Source: Stentor coeruleus | Taxonomy: Eukaryota > Ciliophora > Heterotrichea > Heterotrichida > Stentoridae | NCBI GenBank assembly: GCA_001970955.1 | Contig: MPUH01000641.1 | Location: 1 to 42,107 of the forward strand | Direction of reading: 5' to 3' | Length of the DNA: 42,107 nt | Part shown: piece after piece, positions 20,583-29,632 of the stretch | How positions within the stretch are numbered: the stretch's first letter is position 1 | Layout: the number at the start of each line of letters is the position of its first letter | Program-made: the position numbers and the translations under genes | The notes under the pieces: generated by a model | The model's database searches: none | The model's input: the letters and a program-made list of their open reading frames with translations, nothing else | Told to the model about the DNA's origin: nothing

Positions 20583-21647
20583 CTAATGTCCTTCGTCTTC
20601 ACGGTCAGGACTTTGTTCGAAATCCATATTCCCCCCTCCTGGCTGATAATTTTCTATAAGCAAAGATCCGGCCATTTCTTCATTTTTATCACAACTCAAA
20701 TAAGCTTCTAAAGCATCATTCTTTGAAAATCCAAGTTCCATAAGCCTTTTAACCTCTTCTTGTTCCTGTGGTGTTAAACTTATCACTGCACTTCCAGCTG
20801 AAGGTGGTGGTCTTGGTAATCTACCAATAAGTTCTGGGTTTATCTGTTGACTTGGTAATGGATTCTGCATCATTTGCATAAGAGCTTCTCTATTATTCAT
20901 AAGCATATTATACACCTCAGGGTTACTTTGTTGCAATTGCATGAGTATCGGGCCTAAAGCTGCAGGGTTTTGTTGGACAACTTGTAAAAGCTGCATCATA
21001 TTTGGGTCTTGCATCAATTGTCTAAACTGATTATCTGAAGGATTAGCTGAAACTGGAGCATGTTGTTCAGGAATCCCAGTTGTTAAGTATTCTATAGCTC
21101 TCTCTGGGTTATTATAAGCAGCTTTCATTGCAGATTCTACATCTTTTCTATCAAAACCCATATCAACAATCATACTTATAGTCGAGTTTAAAGTATTTCC
21201 TGTAAGTAAAGCACTTGGTCCTTCAACACTTTCTGGTACTGATACTGGAGGATTTGATTGAGGAGGTGGGATTATAAGATTTGCTTGAGGGAGAGGTTGT
21301 GAAATAACTGGAGGTGAAACTTGTGGAACCTGTGAAACAAGAGGAATTTGAGGAGCTTGTGGAACTATAGATGGAACTGATTGAGGTACTGAAGGTACTG
21401 ATGAAGCTGGTTTAGCTTGAGGCTTAGCTTTAGAAACCATTAACACCAAAGTTGAACCTTCGATTATTCCTGACTCAGAAGCAGTTTTAGCATCTTCGAG
21501 AATTTTCCCAGCGAGAATGAGTTTTTGAAGCTCGACTGAGTGACTTTGAAGGGCTTGAAGTTTTTCTTTTATCGATAAGATAGTCTCAGACTCATCAACT
21601 TGTAATTCGGTCTTGTCACCTCTCAAGTTCTTGATGTAGATTAGCAT
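20583..21647 (-). CDS. RAD23: RAD23 family UBL-UBA shuttle protein
   Basis: This 354-residue protein carries ubiquitinated cargo to the proteasome and stabilises the XPC/Rad4 damage-recognition factor in nucleotide-excision repair. Domains are in the canonical order. An N-terminal ubiquitin-like domain (1-73) has LQKLILAGKIL, as in ubiquitin's I44 region. A Pro/Val/Gln-rich linker (74-147) follows. UBA1 (about 151-193) has MIVDMGFDRKDVESAM. The XPC-binding helical domain (about 207-262) has LLQVVQQNPAALGPILMQL. The C-terminal UBA2 (about 291-335) has VKRLMELGFSKNDALEAYL. The order UBL-UBA1-XPCB-UBA2 separates it from ubiquilin/Dsk2, which has one C-terminal UBA and STI1 repeats. The length is normal. 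The start codon lies directly at the UBL strand (MLIYIKNLRG), and the stop is TAG. Confidence 0.93.
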   Translation of the reverse strand: MLIYIKNLRGDKTELQVDESETILSIKEKLQALQSHSVELQKLILAGKILEDAKTASESGIIEGSTLVLMVSKAKPQAKPASSVPSVPQSVPSIVPQAPQIPLVSQVPQVSPPVISQPLPQANLIIPPPQSNPPVSVPESVEGPSALLTGNTLNSTISMIVDMGFDRKDVESAMKAAYNNPERAIEYLTTGIPEQHAPVSANPSDNQFRQLMQDPNMMQLLQVVQQNPAALGPILMQLQQSNPEVYNMLMNNREALMQMMQNPLPSQQINPELIGRLPRPPPSAGSAVISLTPQEQEEVKRLMELGFSKNDALEAYLSCDKNEEMAGSLLIENYQPGGGNMDFEQSPDREDEGH

Positions 21648-22384
21648 TTATTATGATTAGGCATATTGAGGAAAATTAGGTTGAAAGTTTTAGTGGAAGA
21701 TGGTTTGAAGGTATGAGATTAAAGATGTTAGAAGAGATTATGGTTAGATAGGAGGATAGGTATTGGAGTGATTTTAGGAAATTTTGATAATGAAATGATG
21801 GGAAATATAGAATATTAGGTTTTGTTAAGATTAGGAGGGAGGATTTGTCGAATTTTGATAGAGATGAGAGGTGGTAATTTTGTAGTTTAAGTAATGGTTT
21901 TTTGTGGCTTTTAGAAGAATTTGTATTCATGTAAACTAAACCGCACTTTAACACTATTTTTTGTAAGACGTATAGAATAAACCGCGAAGTGATATACCAA
22001 ACAAGCTTTGTTAGATATCCTAAGAACTTTTCCTATAACATAAACTACTAAAACCTCTTAACTATTTCATATCTTCTAATATAAAAAATCATCCACAACC
22101 CAAATAAATCGTATTTCCATCTTTTACTAAACAAAAAACCTCATCAAAAAAAAACAGCAAAAACCATAAAAAATCCCAAAAAAATCCTCAAAACTCGACC
22201 ATATCCTATCCGAAAAACCCCTTCAACTTCATCAACATCATTTTCAAAAACCCCAAAAATAAAATCTTCAATAAATCAAAATCTCATCCAAAAAAGCATA
22301 TCAAAACCCCCAACTCCAATCTAAAAACCCTATCATCTATCAAATAACCTATCTTTATAATCCTAAAATACTTCAAAAATAAAA
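21648..22384. other. Divergent intergenic region
   Basis: This is the shared 5' region of RAD23 (minus) and the ankyrin-SAM gene (plus). The plus strand is G-rich up to about 21940 (21841-21900 has 18 G and 1 C) and C-rich afterwards (22201-22260 has 19 C and 1 G). A 92-codon minus frame at 21676-21954 has low-complexity content and is probably chance. Promoters for both genes must lie here, but no element can be named. Confidence 0.55.
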
Positions 22385-23533
22385 ATGATTGAAGAGATTC
22401 ATAAAGCATGCCGTATAGGTGATACTCAAATGCTTTCACAACTAATATCTAAACATCCAGAATACCTAAATCAAAACGATAGCAAATTAGGATGGTGTCC
22501 ACTTTATCGAAGTGTAGTATGTAATCAATTATCATCAGTAGAATACTTATTAAAACAAGGTGCTGATGCTAATACTCAAAACCGTTTAGGTGAAAGTCCT
22601 TTACATCAAGCATCATACAATAACTATAAAGATATAGCTTTTATCTTACTGGAACATGGGGCTTGTCCTAACATTTCTCAGAATGATGGTGATACACCTT
22701 TACATCATGCATGCTTAAGAGGGCATTATGAGATGGCGGAATTACTATTAAAATATCATGCTGACCCTTGTAAACCAAATAAGGTTCTTTGTAAGACCCC
22801 GGTAGATTATGCAATTGAAAATAATCATACGCAAATCATCCAGCTTTTACACCAGAAAAAGAATAAAAGTTGTGCGACGTTTGAAGGAGATTCTAGCAGT
22901 TTGACTAAAGAAACTACATTTGAACCTGAATGCGAAAAAACTTCAAGGTCACGTTTGGGTATGCCAAACCAGCTTTTAATGTGGCTTATTAAGTTCAAGC
23001 TTGAAGAAACATATGAGAATCTCTTACAAAGCGGTTATGACGATCTACCAACTTTAATTTCACAATTACACGCCAATCCTCCATTAAGCTTAGAATCCCT
23101 TAAAACCATGGGTATTTCAAAACCCGGTCATAGATTACGACTTCTTGCTAGACTAGAAGATGAATCTATAAGAAAGCCAAGAATATCTAATTCAAAAAGT
23201 TTAAACAAAATCACTTGGTGCGTGAATATTCCCCCATCTCCAGGACTTGAATTTTCTGCTAGTATGGAGGATTTTCTAGACAGTCTTGGTTTGAAAAACC
23301 TTTTAAATAAATTTATCGAAGCAGGTCTTGATGATTATGAACAGGTTGTATTTTTAATGGGAAGCAATTATCCTATTACAGATGATATTTTATATAAAGA
23401 AATTGGTATTGAGAAAATTGGGTATAGACATAGATTATTATCAAGGCTTAATGAAGAAGCTGTGATTAAGAAGAAGTTTTTAAAGATTGAAAGAGATGAC
23501 ATTCGAAGTGCTTGCGAGTGCATTCTTATGTAA
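22385..23533 (+). CDS. Ankyrin-repeat protein with two SAM domains
   Basis: This 382-residue soluble scaffold protein has four to five ankyrin repeats (residues about 1-158). The clearest have GESPLHQASYNN and GDTPLHHACLRGHYEMAELL. Two SAM-like domains follow. The first (about 195-258) runs from LLMWLIKFKLEETYENLLQS to MGISKPGHRLRLLARL, and the second (about 292-357) from MEDFLDSLGLKNLLNKFIEA to IGIEKIGYRHRLLSRL. Both keep the SAM pattern of W/F-L start, a G-x-D turn and the closing GI-x-x-x-G-x-R-x-x-LL-x-x-L helix. SAM domains often polymerise, so this is probably a protein-protein interaction hub. The arrangement recalls animal ANKS/Caskin-type proteins, but orthology is not implied. The start is a clean ATG at the first ankyrin helix, and no intron is needed. 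Confidence 0.85.
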   Translation: MIEEIHKACRIGDTQMLSQLISKHPEYLNQNDSKLGWCPLYRSVVCNQLSSVEYLLKQGADANTQNRLGESPLHQASYNNYKDIAFILLEHGACPNISQNDGDTPLHHACLRGHYEMAELLLKYHADPCKPNKVLCKTPVDYAIENNHTQIIQLLHQKKNKSCATFEGDSSSLTKETTFEPECEKTSRSRLGMPNQLLMWLIKFKLEETYENLLQSGYDDLPTLISQLHANPPLSLESLKTMGISKPGHRLRLLARLEDESIRKPRISNSKSLNKITWCVNIPPSPGLEFSASMEDFLDSLGLKNLLNKFIEAGLDDYEQVVFLMGSNYPITDDILYKEIGIEKIGYRHRLLSRLNEEAVIKKKFLKIERDDIRSACECILM

Positions 23534-24085
23534 TAAAGTAATTTTTATTTAATAAAAAATATATGAATTATAGGAGAATATTAATATTGTTTTAATAAGT
23601 GATTATAAGTAGAAGTTGTTGATAATAAGAATTGTGAGTTTTTTTAAGGTTTTGTCTGGTGAGATTATTTTTTGAAGGTTTATAAAATTGTGTAGAAAAA
23701 TTTTATGCTTTTTTGGGATGATTTTTTAGGTTTAGGATTTTTAAAGGATGTGCATTTATGATTAAAGATATTTTTTAAGGATATGTTGCGTATTTTTATA
23801 TTAAATAATAGTTTTTATGGTTAGTAGTGTGAATGGGGAATTGTATGATAGATAAGTAGGATGAATTTAAGAGGATTCAGTTTTATTTATTAGATTTATA
23901 TTTTTATAAGTAATATGATTACTAAGCTAGTCTTGTTTATGGATATAGAGAAAATGTTTCGAGTAAAAAGTAGATATTTATATCTTGTACTTATTATATA
24001 AACTAATATTTCACTAGTAATTCGCTAGTATTTTTTATATTTATTATTAAATTTTTAGTATCTTATTTAAGATTAATATATAATC
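23534..24085. other. Intergenic stretch
   Basis: This is AT-rich sequence, G-rich and C-poor on the plus strand, between two plus-strand genes. No gene, RNA or repeat was recognised. It carries the 3' flank of the ankyrin-SAM gene and the 5' flank of the IQCH-like gene. Confidence 0.6.
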
Positions 24086-26527
24086 ATGTCTCAGCTAACA
24101 AAACTGGATAGTTCTTTAATACTATCATCTCTAAGAGGCCAAATTTCAGAAATAAACAGTAGACTCTCAGTCTTAAGTGTAAGAAACGAAAAAGAAAAAA
24201 ACCTAAACCTAATAAACAGAAGTACTATAAACAGACAACTACTCCAAAGTCTTCCAAGAAGGTCTCAAGAAAAAACATTTGACAACAACCATAAATATTC
24301 TCGTTTAATAAGAAGTGTTGACCCAACATCACAAAAAGAAAAAGATTTTCTTATCAAATACTTTAACCTAAACAACCACAAACCTAAACAACTAATCAAA
24401 TCGAAATTCACATTCTCTAGACCTAAAATGAAGAAACTAAGACCGACAATTCCCCCAAAAGCTACAAGACTTGACCCAATCGGCAACCCAATAAAACTTA
24501 CTCAAAGTGATTTAGACAAAGGTTTGTATTCTTTAGTAAATTTAGGTCTTGTCCCGAAAAACTCAGAAATATTCGAAACTTTAAACAGAAAAAATGACCC
24601 TCCACTCAAACATAGCCAAGCTTTATTCCATGACTTTTCTATACAATTTGAACCTATAAAGCCTGAGAAAAAAGGTAAAATTAGGAGAAAGGAACCGTTA
24701 ATGTTTACACAACCTGATCATGTTGTTATTAAAACCCCATTATTAGATATGAGCTTTGAAAAATCTAAACCTGATAGTCCTACTTATCATACTACAGATG
24801 CTATGGAAACTACACTTGAAAATACACAAGTTGATACTATTGACGTAGAAAAGAAAAAAAGGGCAAAAGCGGCTTTGTTTATTCAGAGCTGTTGGAGGAT
24901 GTATAAAGGTGCAGCAAGAATGAGGAGGCATAGGATTGAAAAAGCTAAAGTTGATATAATTCAAATCTACTACAAAGCCTACAAAAAACGCGTTTATACT
25001 AAAAACTTCGCGACAAGTCTTAGAGAAGCTCGATCGAACAAATTCCAACAACGTCAAGAGCATCTAAAATCCAACTGGAAATCCCTAACTTCCTCTAACT
25101 GGTACGAACTTCATATGAGCAGCGACCTTTCAAAATACCCTGACCCAAACAACTCACAAATTTTCAGAGTATTCCTTTTGACAAACCCAAAAATATCTAT
25201 AATCTTCATATCTCTAACAGATATCGAAGTAGAAATAATAAATTACTATGAACTTCTATTAAAACTATCAGGAATAAACCAAGATAATCGACTTACATAT
25301 ATAATCCCATCAACTTTATGTTCAACAACAATGACAAATGCATCCAAAGCCTTGTATTTATCTTCAAGAGATCTTGTTGACTTGAAAAAACTTTATATAA
25401 ACAAACCAATGCTTTTAGTTCCTCATAAAACCACTGAATACGATGAATTTAACAGTGGTTTTTTAAATGCCCCAATATTAGGTTGTCTAGCAAGTGTTTT
25501 TCATAGTTTTTTACCAACTTATCGTATAGAATTTCTTATGAATAATAACATCTTAACTGTCCCTGGATGTTGTGGGAATTATACTTACACCCAGTATTTA
25601 AAACATTATAAACTCTTAACAAAACAATACCCAAAAAGAGATTTTGAAATATACATCAACAACCAAAAAAATCAAAACCCTATACCATGGGATGATAAAA
25701 CTCTAGTTTTAATAAGAATTATTGGAAGTTATGAAAAAATATGCGCGAGTTTTTTTATAGAACCTGATGGAAACTGCAAATATTTCTGTTCAACAAAACT
25801 TATTGGTAATCCTGAATTCGCTGCTTTATATCCACAAGATTATATTGATGAAAAAGAAATCAAAGATTACTGTGGAAAATTATCTGAAGCATTATATAAA
25901 AATAAAGTTTTAGGATATGCTTATATTAAAATCACTAAAGAAGGGGTTGAAGATTTTGAACTTGGGATAAGCCGATATTACCCTGTGCATATTTTTATAG
26001 ACAAATTACTTAAAGGTGTTGATTATAATGGGAAATATTATGTACCTTATCAGAAATACCCTGAATTAGAACAAGAAGTTTATGTTGATGATATGAGTAA
26101 TTTTATTAAACTGGAAGGTTTTGAGAAAAAAGAGTTTTCGGGTAATTTTTTACATGATTTAAGTGATGAGAGGAAGTATATGTGGATTTGGGATGTTCAT
26201 AGTAAGGATTTTGTTGGGTTGAAAATGGATTCAATTTTTCATATGTGCCGATTAGAGTCGGTTTTGTATTCTTTAAGCAAAAATGAAGGGACGATTTATT
26301 TACCTTATTCAAGTTTAAATGAAGGGTGTTTAAGTTTGATTGGGATTGGGGAGACGGTGAATAATATACTTGATTTCATTGCCAAAGGGTTTTTTATACT
26401 TAAACAGATATGTCATAGTGATGATGGCAATGTAAATTTTATTGCTAATGAATTGAAGATTAATGAAAGAGTAGAAGAATATAAGGAATATTCGGAAAAT
26501 AAAGGATATTTAATTGAACTTATTTAA
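24086..26527 (+). CDS. IQCH-like protein with IQ motifs
   Basis: This 813-residue cytoplasmic protein resembles IQ-motif-containing protein H, a calmodulin-binding protein of ciliated and spermatogenic cells. The N-terminal 250 residues are basic and largely disordered. A canonical IQ motif follows (about 262-282, AALFIQSCWRMYKGAARMRR), then a second helical IQ-like stretch (about 288-305, IIQIYYKAYKKRVY). The rest (about 335-800) looks like the conserved IQCH region with an ATP-grasp-like layout: a hydrophobic strand FRVFLLTNPKISIIFIS, a CGNYTYTQYLKHY segment, ASFFIEPDGNCKYF in place of the IEPNGE motif, and VLGYAYIKITKEG. IQ motifs imply Ca2+/calmodulin control. Whether the ATP-grasp-like core is catalytic is unknown. 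The alternative is a lineage-specific IQ protein. The start is at the first ATG, and no intron is needed. Confidence 0.72.
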   Translation: MSQLTKLDSSLILSSLRGQISEINSRLSVLSVRNEKEKNLNLINRSTINRQLLQSLPRRSQEKTFDNNHKYSRLIRSVDPTSQKEKDFLIKYFNLNNHKPKQLIKSKFTFSRPKMKKLRPTIPPKATRLDPIGNPIKLTQSDLDKGLYSLVNLGLVPKNSEIFETLNRKNDPPLKHSQALFHDFSIQFEPIKPEKKGKIRRKEPLMFTQPDHVVIKTPLLDMSFEKSKPDSPTYHTTDAMETTLENTQVDTIDVEKKKRAKAALFIQSCWRMYKGAARMRRHRIEKAKVDIIQIYYKAYKKRVYTKNFATSLREARSNKFQQRQEHLKSNWKSLTSSNWYELHMSSDLSKYPDPNNSQIFRVFLLTNPKISIIFISLTDIEVEIINYYELLLKLSGINQDNRLTYIIPSTLCSTTMTNASKALYLSSRDLVDLKKLYINKPMLLVPHKTTEYDEFNSGFLNAPILGCLASVFHSFLPTYRIEFLMNNNILTVPGCCGNYTYTQYLKHYKLLTKQYPKRDFEIYINNQKNQNPIPWDDKTLVLIRIIGSYEKICASFFIEPDGNCKYFCSTKLIGNPEFAALYPQDYIDEKEIKDYCGKLSEALYKNKVLGYAYIKITKEGVEDFELGISRYYPVHIFIDKLLKGVDYNGKYYVPYQKYPELEQEVYVDDMSNFIKLEGFEKKEFSGNFLHDLSDERKYMWIWDVHSKDFVGLKMDSIFHMCRLESVLYSLSKNEGTIYLPYSSLNEGCLSLIGIGETVNNILDFIAKGFFILKQICHSDDGNVNFIANELKINERVEEYKEYSENKGYLIELI

Positions 26528-26902
26528 TAGTTTGGTATTGGTAGGATTTGTTGGATAAATTTTTAGGGTTTAAAAGATCAAATTTTAACATGACAAACAT
26601 TTTTATAATGATTTTAATGATTATTTTATTATATGTTTTTAAGGTTTTTTAGTAAATTTTATAATTTTTATTGCATTGGATGCTAATTTTTACTTTGAAT
26701 AATTGAGGATTAGTTTAGTTGTGTTTGATTTATAATGATGCTTATTATTATATAGTTGTATTAATTATATATTGTATTAGCTTATTATAGATATCTTGAA
26801 GTAATGAGTCTTTATTAAATTCTAAGAGAGTTTTATATATATTTTTAACTAAAAAATATTTAGGTGATAGTTTTTAAATTATGTTGAAATTAAATCAAGA
26901 AT
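26528..26902. other. Convergent intergenic region
   Basis: This is AT-rich and G/T-rich sequence between the 3' ends of the IQCH-like gene and the first B-box/Rab-like gene. No gene or structured element was recognised. Confidence 0.6.
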
Positions 26903-28198
26903 TTAGGATTTAAAAAATTTAAACCATTTACGCTTTTTTTTTGGCTTTTTTTTCTCTGTCTCAATATTTTTTACTATTTCTTCTGATAATTTTTTAAATG
27001 CTGCATAACAACTTTCCTTATCTTTGCTGGATACTTCAGCGAATAGCAAATTTTTCATTTTTGCATATTCTTCTCCTTTAGAAGTTGGGACTTTTTTTAT
27101 TTCAGGATCATTTGAAAAGTTTCCAAAATTGTTTCCTAATAAAATAAATTTACAATCATTATCACAAAATTTTATAGTATCTGATAACAAAGTTGGAATT
27201 GAATTAAAAGTTTGTTCATCAGTAACACTATAAATTAAGGCTATTCCTTTAGCACCTTTAACATAAATAGAATTCAAAGGTTTATATTTTTCAATTCCCG
27301 AAGTATCCCAAATTTGAAGTTTTACTATTAATCCAGAATCTAAGGATATCATTATTGTTTTGAAAGAATCTGATAGTTTCTCATGGTCTTGTTTAAAGAG
27401 ATTAAATAATTCGGTTTTCCCTGTCATTGTATTACCAATAAGAACAAGTTTATATATGTAATCGTAAATTTCAGGATTTTCACGATATTCTTGCATTTTA
27501 CTCATTTTTATCAAAGGTTTTTCATCAATTTCACTAATTTCATTATTCTTTTGATTTACCTCTTTCAAAGAATCATAAACTGCATCAGTATTATATTTTT
27601 CTTCATGGTATTGAATTATATCACTAAATATCGATTGATCCTTGAGTTTATTTACAAATTCCTGATATTTACAATCCGCTTGTTCATAAAAACCTTTAAA
27701 ATTGTTTTTTATTAGAATTTCTAGATTATAAACTTCAATAGGAGTGTTTTTTTGATCTTCAAAAAGGTTAACAGGTAGTGATTTATTTTCCTTAATACAT
27801 TTAAGTAAATCCGAATACATTTTTTTCTGTATTTTGAAAGTACTCAAAATATTAGAAGTTATTTCATTTAGTCTTATGATAATATGACTAACTTTACCAA
27901 TTAATGCTTCTGATTGCGTTGAAAGAACCCTTAAGTTCTCATTTAAAAAAACTATAAATTGGTTTCTTTTGTCTTTTGATAATTTTAGGTAAAGAGAAGA
28001 AATACTATGGCTTGATGAGCATTTTTTAAGATGCTTAGATCTATGCAAATCACAAAAAGCATATTCTTTATCTCCACAAACAATAATCTCTAATGGGTTT
28101 TCTTCGCAAGATTTTCCATCACATTTTGCCTCCATTATATAATTATAATCGCAATCTAAAATATTTACAATAGCATACTTTACAATATTCAATTTCAA
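26903..28198 (-). CDS. B-box-like zinc finger, coil and Rab-like GTPase fusion
   Basis: The open frame is 431 codons. The start is more likely the ATG at 28135 (MEAKCDGKSC, 410 residues), because the neighbouring paralogue begins with the same MEAKC. Residues 5-43 from that start hold a zinc-binding pattern C-x4-C-x9-C-x7-C-x2-H-x3-H-x3-C-x3-H, like a B-box. A helical, coil-like middle (about 45-215) follows. Residues about 225-390 form a Rab-like G domain with an intact P-loop (GNTMTGKT) and a switch II variant WDTSGIEKY. The guanine-specificity motif NKxD is lost (GNNFGN), and the SAK-like motif survives as VSSKD. The tail is very basic (KKKPKKKRKWFKFFKS), with no prenylation cysteine, so it may bind membranes electrostatically. 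The layout recalls TRIM23 (B-box, coil, ARF GTPase) but lacks a RING. GTP binding is uncertain. Confidence 0.78.
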   Translation of the reverse strand: MKLNIVKYAIVNILDCDYNYIMEAKCDGKSCEENPLEIIVCGDKEYAFCDLHRSKHLKKCSSSHSISSLYLKLSKDKRNQFIVFLNENLRVLSTQSEALIGKVSHIIIRLNEITSNILSTFKIQKKMYSDLLKCIKENKSLPVNLFEDQKNTPIEVYNLEILIKNNFKGFYEQADCKYQEFVNKLKDQSIFSDIIQYHEEKYNTDAVYDSLKEVNQKNNEISEIDEKPLIKMSKMQEYRENPEIYDYIYKLVLIGNTMTGKTELFNLFKQDHEKLSDSFKTIMISLDSGLIVKLQIWDTSGIEKYKPLNSIYVKGAKGIALIYSVTDEQTFNSIPTLLSDTIKFCDNDCKFILLGNNFGNFSNDPEIKKVPTSKGEEYAKMKNLLFAEVSSKDKESCYAAFKKLSEEIVKNIETEKKKPKKKRKWFKFFKS

Positions 28199-28262
28199 TA
28201 CAAATATTTTTAGTCAAAATCACACAATTTTTCTAAATTTAATGATATTATGATAATAAATC

Positions 28263-29594
28263 TTAGAATCTAATTATTTTTTTATACCACTTGCGTTTTT
28301 TCTCGTTAGGTTTATTTTGTGCTTCAATCTTTTTTTGTTGCTCACTCTTATAGATTTCTTCTGACAGCATTTTAAATGCCATTAAACAATTATGTCGATC
28401 TTGATACGATAACTCTGCAAAAAGTAGGTTATTTATTCTTGCAAAATTTTCTCCTACAAAACTAGGCACTTTTATTAATTCAGGAATTTTTGTGCATAAT
28501 TCTGATTTGATGCCTATTAAAATAAATTTGCAATGTTTTTCACAATTATTTTTAAACTCTGACAACCAAATTGAAATTGAATTATAAGTTGCTTCATTAG
28601 CTGTACTATATACAAGAACTACTCCATGGGTATTATCAAAAAAACTAGAGTTTGATTCTTTATAGATTTCTTCTCCTGCATTATCACGTATGTTGAGCTT
28701 TACTTTTAATCCTGAATCTAAGGTTGTTGTTATAGTGAAAATATTCGCTCCAATATTTGCTGATGTTTCATTATCTCGTCTGAAGAAATTTAATAAAGTA
28801 TATTTTTCTGATTCGCTATCACCAGCACAAATAACATTATACACAACATCACTATTTTCATATTCTTCATATGGCTGAACATAATTTGATACCCCCATTT
28901 CTGCTTTATAATTTCCATATTCTTCATATGGCTGAACATAATTTGATACCCCCATTTCTGCACTATAATTTTTACTTTCCACATTATTCTTTTGACTAGA
29001 TCCATTATAAAAACTACGAGCTTTAGTAGGCTTTTCATAGTGTTGTAAAATTTCATTAAAAATAGGCCGATCTGTAAGTTCAAACACAAATTCTTGATAT
29101 TTAGTATCAGTATGATTATATTGACTTTTGAAGTTATTTCTTAAAAGAGTCTCTAGATTATCAACTTCAATAGGCTTGTTTCTCATATTTTCTTCAAAAA
29201 AGCAAATTGGTAAGATATTATATTGTTCAATATTTTTAAGAAGTTTAATAAAAAATTTTTTCTGAGAATTCATAATTATCAAAGCCTTAGAAGAAAATTT
29301 ATTTATTTTTTGGAAAACATTTCTCATTCTACGAAGAAATGTTTCTAGCTGGGTTTCGATAAATGCTAGTTCATTTTTTAGAAAAGTTGCGAATTGGTTT
29401 GATTTATCATTTGAAAGTTTTATATAGAGAGAAGAGATACTATGAACTGATTGGCAATTTTTAAGATGCAAATTTTTATGGTAATTGCATACAGCTAATG
29501 AGAAACCATTACAAGATACACTTTCAGATGGTTTACTTTGACAGAGATTTATATAGCATTTAGCTTCCATAATAATTATAGAATTATGCAACAA
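28263..29594 (-). CDS. Paralogous B-box/coil/Rab-like protein with degenerate GTP site
   Basis: This tandem paralogue of the preceding gene has the same domain order and exactly the same zinc-ligand spacing. The open frame is 443 codons. The ATG at 29570 (MEAKCYINLC, 435 residues) matches the paralogue's start. The P-loop is degraded to GDSESEKY: the second Gly is Glu and the Ser/Thr after Lys is Tyr. Switch II reads IRDNAGEEIY, and the NKxD position reads GIKSEL. It is therefore probably a pseudo-GTPase acting by protein interaction. Between coil and G domain, a 19-residue unit (AEMGVSNYVQPYEEY core) occurs twice, encoded by a 57-bp tandem duplication. The C-terminus is basic (EKKRKWYKKIIRF). 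It lies about 130 bp upstream of its paralogue and 60 bp downstream of the pseudokinase-like gene, all on the minus strand. Confidence 0.78.
   Translation of the reverse strand: MLHNSIIIMEAKCYINLCQSKPSESVSCNGFSLAVCNYHKNLHLKNCQSVHSISSLYIKLSNDKSNQFATFLKNELAFIETQLETFLRRMRNVFQKINKFSSKALIIMNSQKKFFIKLLKNIEQYNILPICFFEENMRNKPIEVDNLETLLRNNFKSQYNHTDTKYQEFVFELTDRPIFNEILQHYEKPTKARSFYNGSSQKNNVESKNYSAEMGVSNYVQPYEEYGNYKAEMGVSNYVQPYEEYENSDVVYNVICAGDSESEKYTLLNFFRRDNETSANIGANIFTITTTLDSGLKVKLNIRDNAGEEIYKESNSSFFDNTHGVVLVYSTANEATYNSISIWLSEFKNNCEKHCKFILIGIKSELCTKIPELIKVPSFVGENFARINNLLFAELSYQDRHNCLMAFKMLSEEIYKSEQQKKIEAQNKPNEKKRKWYKKIIRF
28861..28974. repeat. 57-bp in-frame tandem duplication
   Basis: Units 28861-28917 and 28918-28974 are nearly identical and encode a 19-residue repeat in the hinge before the degenerate G domain. 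Small differences between units suggest a real duplication rather than an assembly join. The paralogue lacks it, so it arose after the gene duplication. Confidence 0.85.
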
Positions 29595-29632
29595 AATATA
29601 ACTTCTTAAAAATTACTTAGAATCCATCTAAC

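Noticed and set aside
21676..21954. 92-codon minus-strand frame
   Set aside because: It is low-complexity (Ser, Leu, Asn, Lys), lies in a strongly skewed intergenic region upstream of RAD23, and has no motif. It is probably chance.
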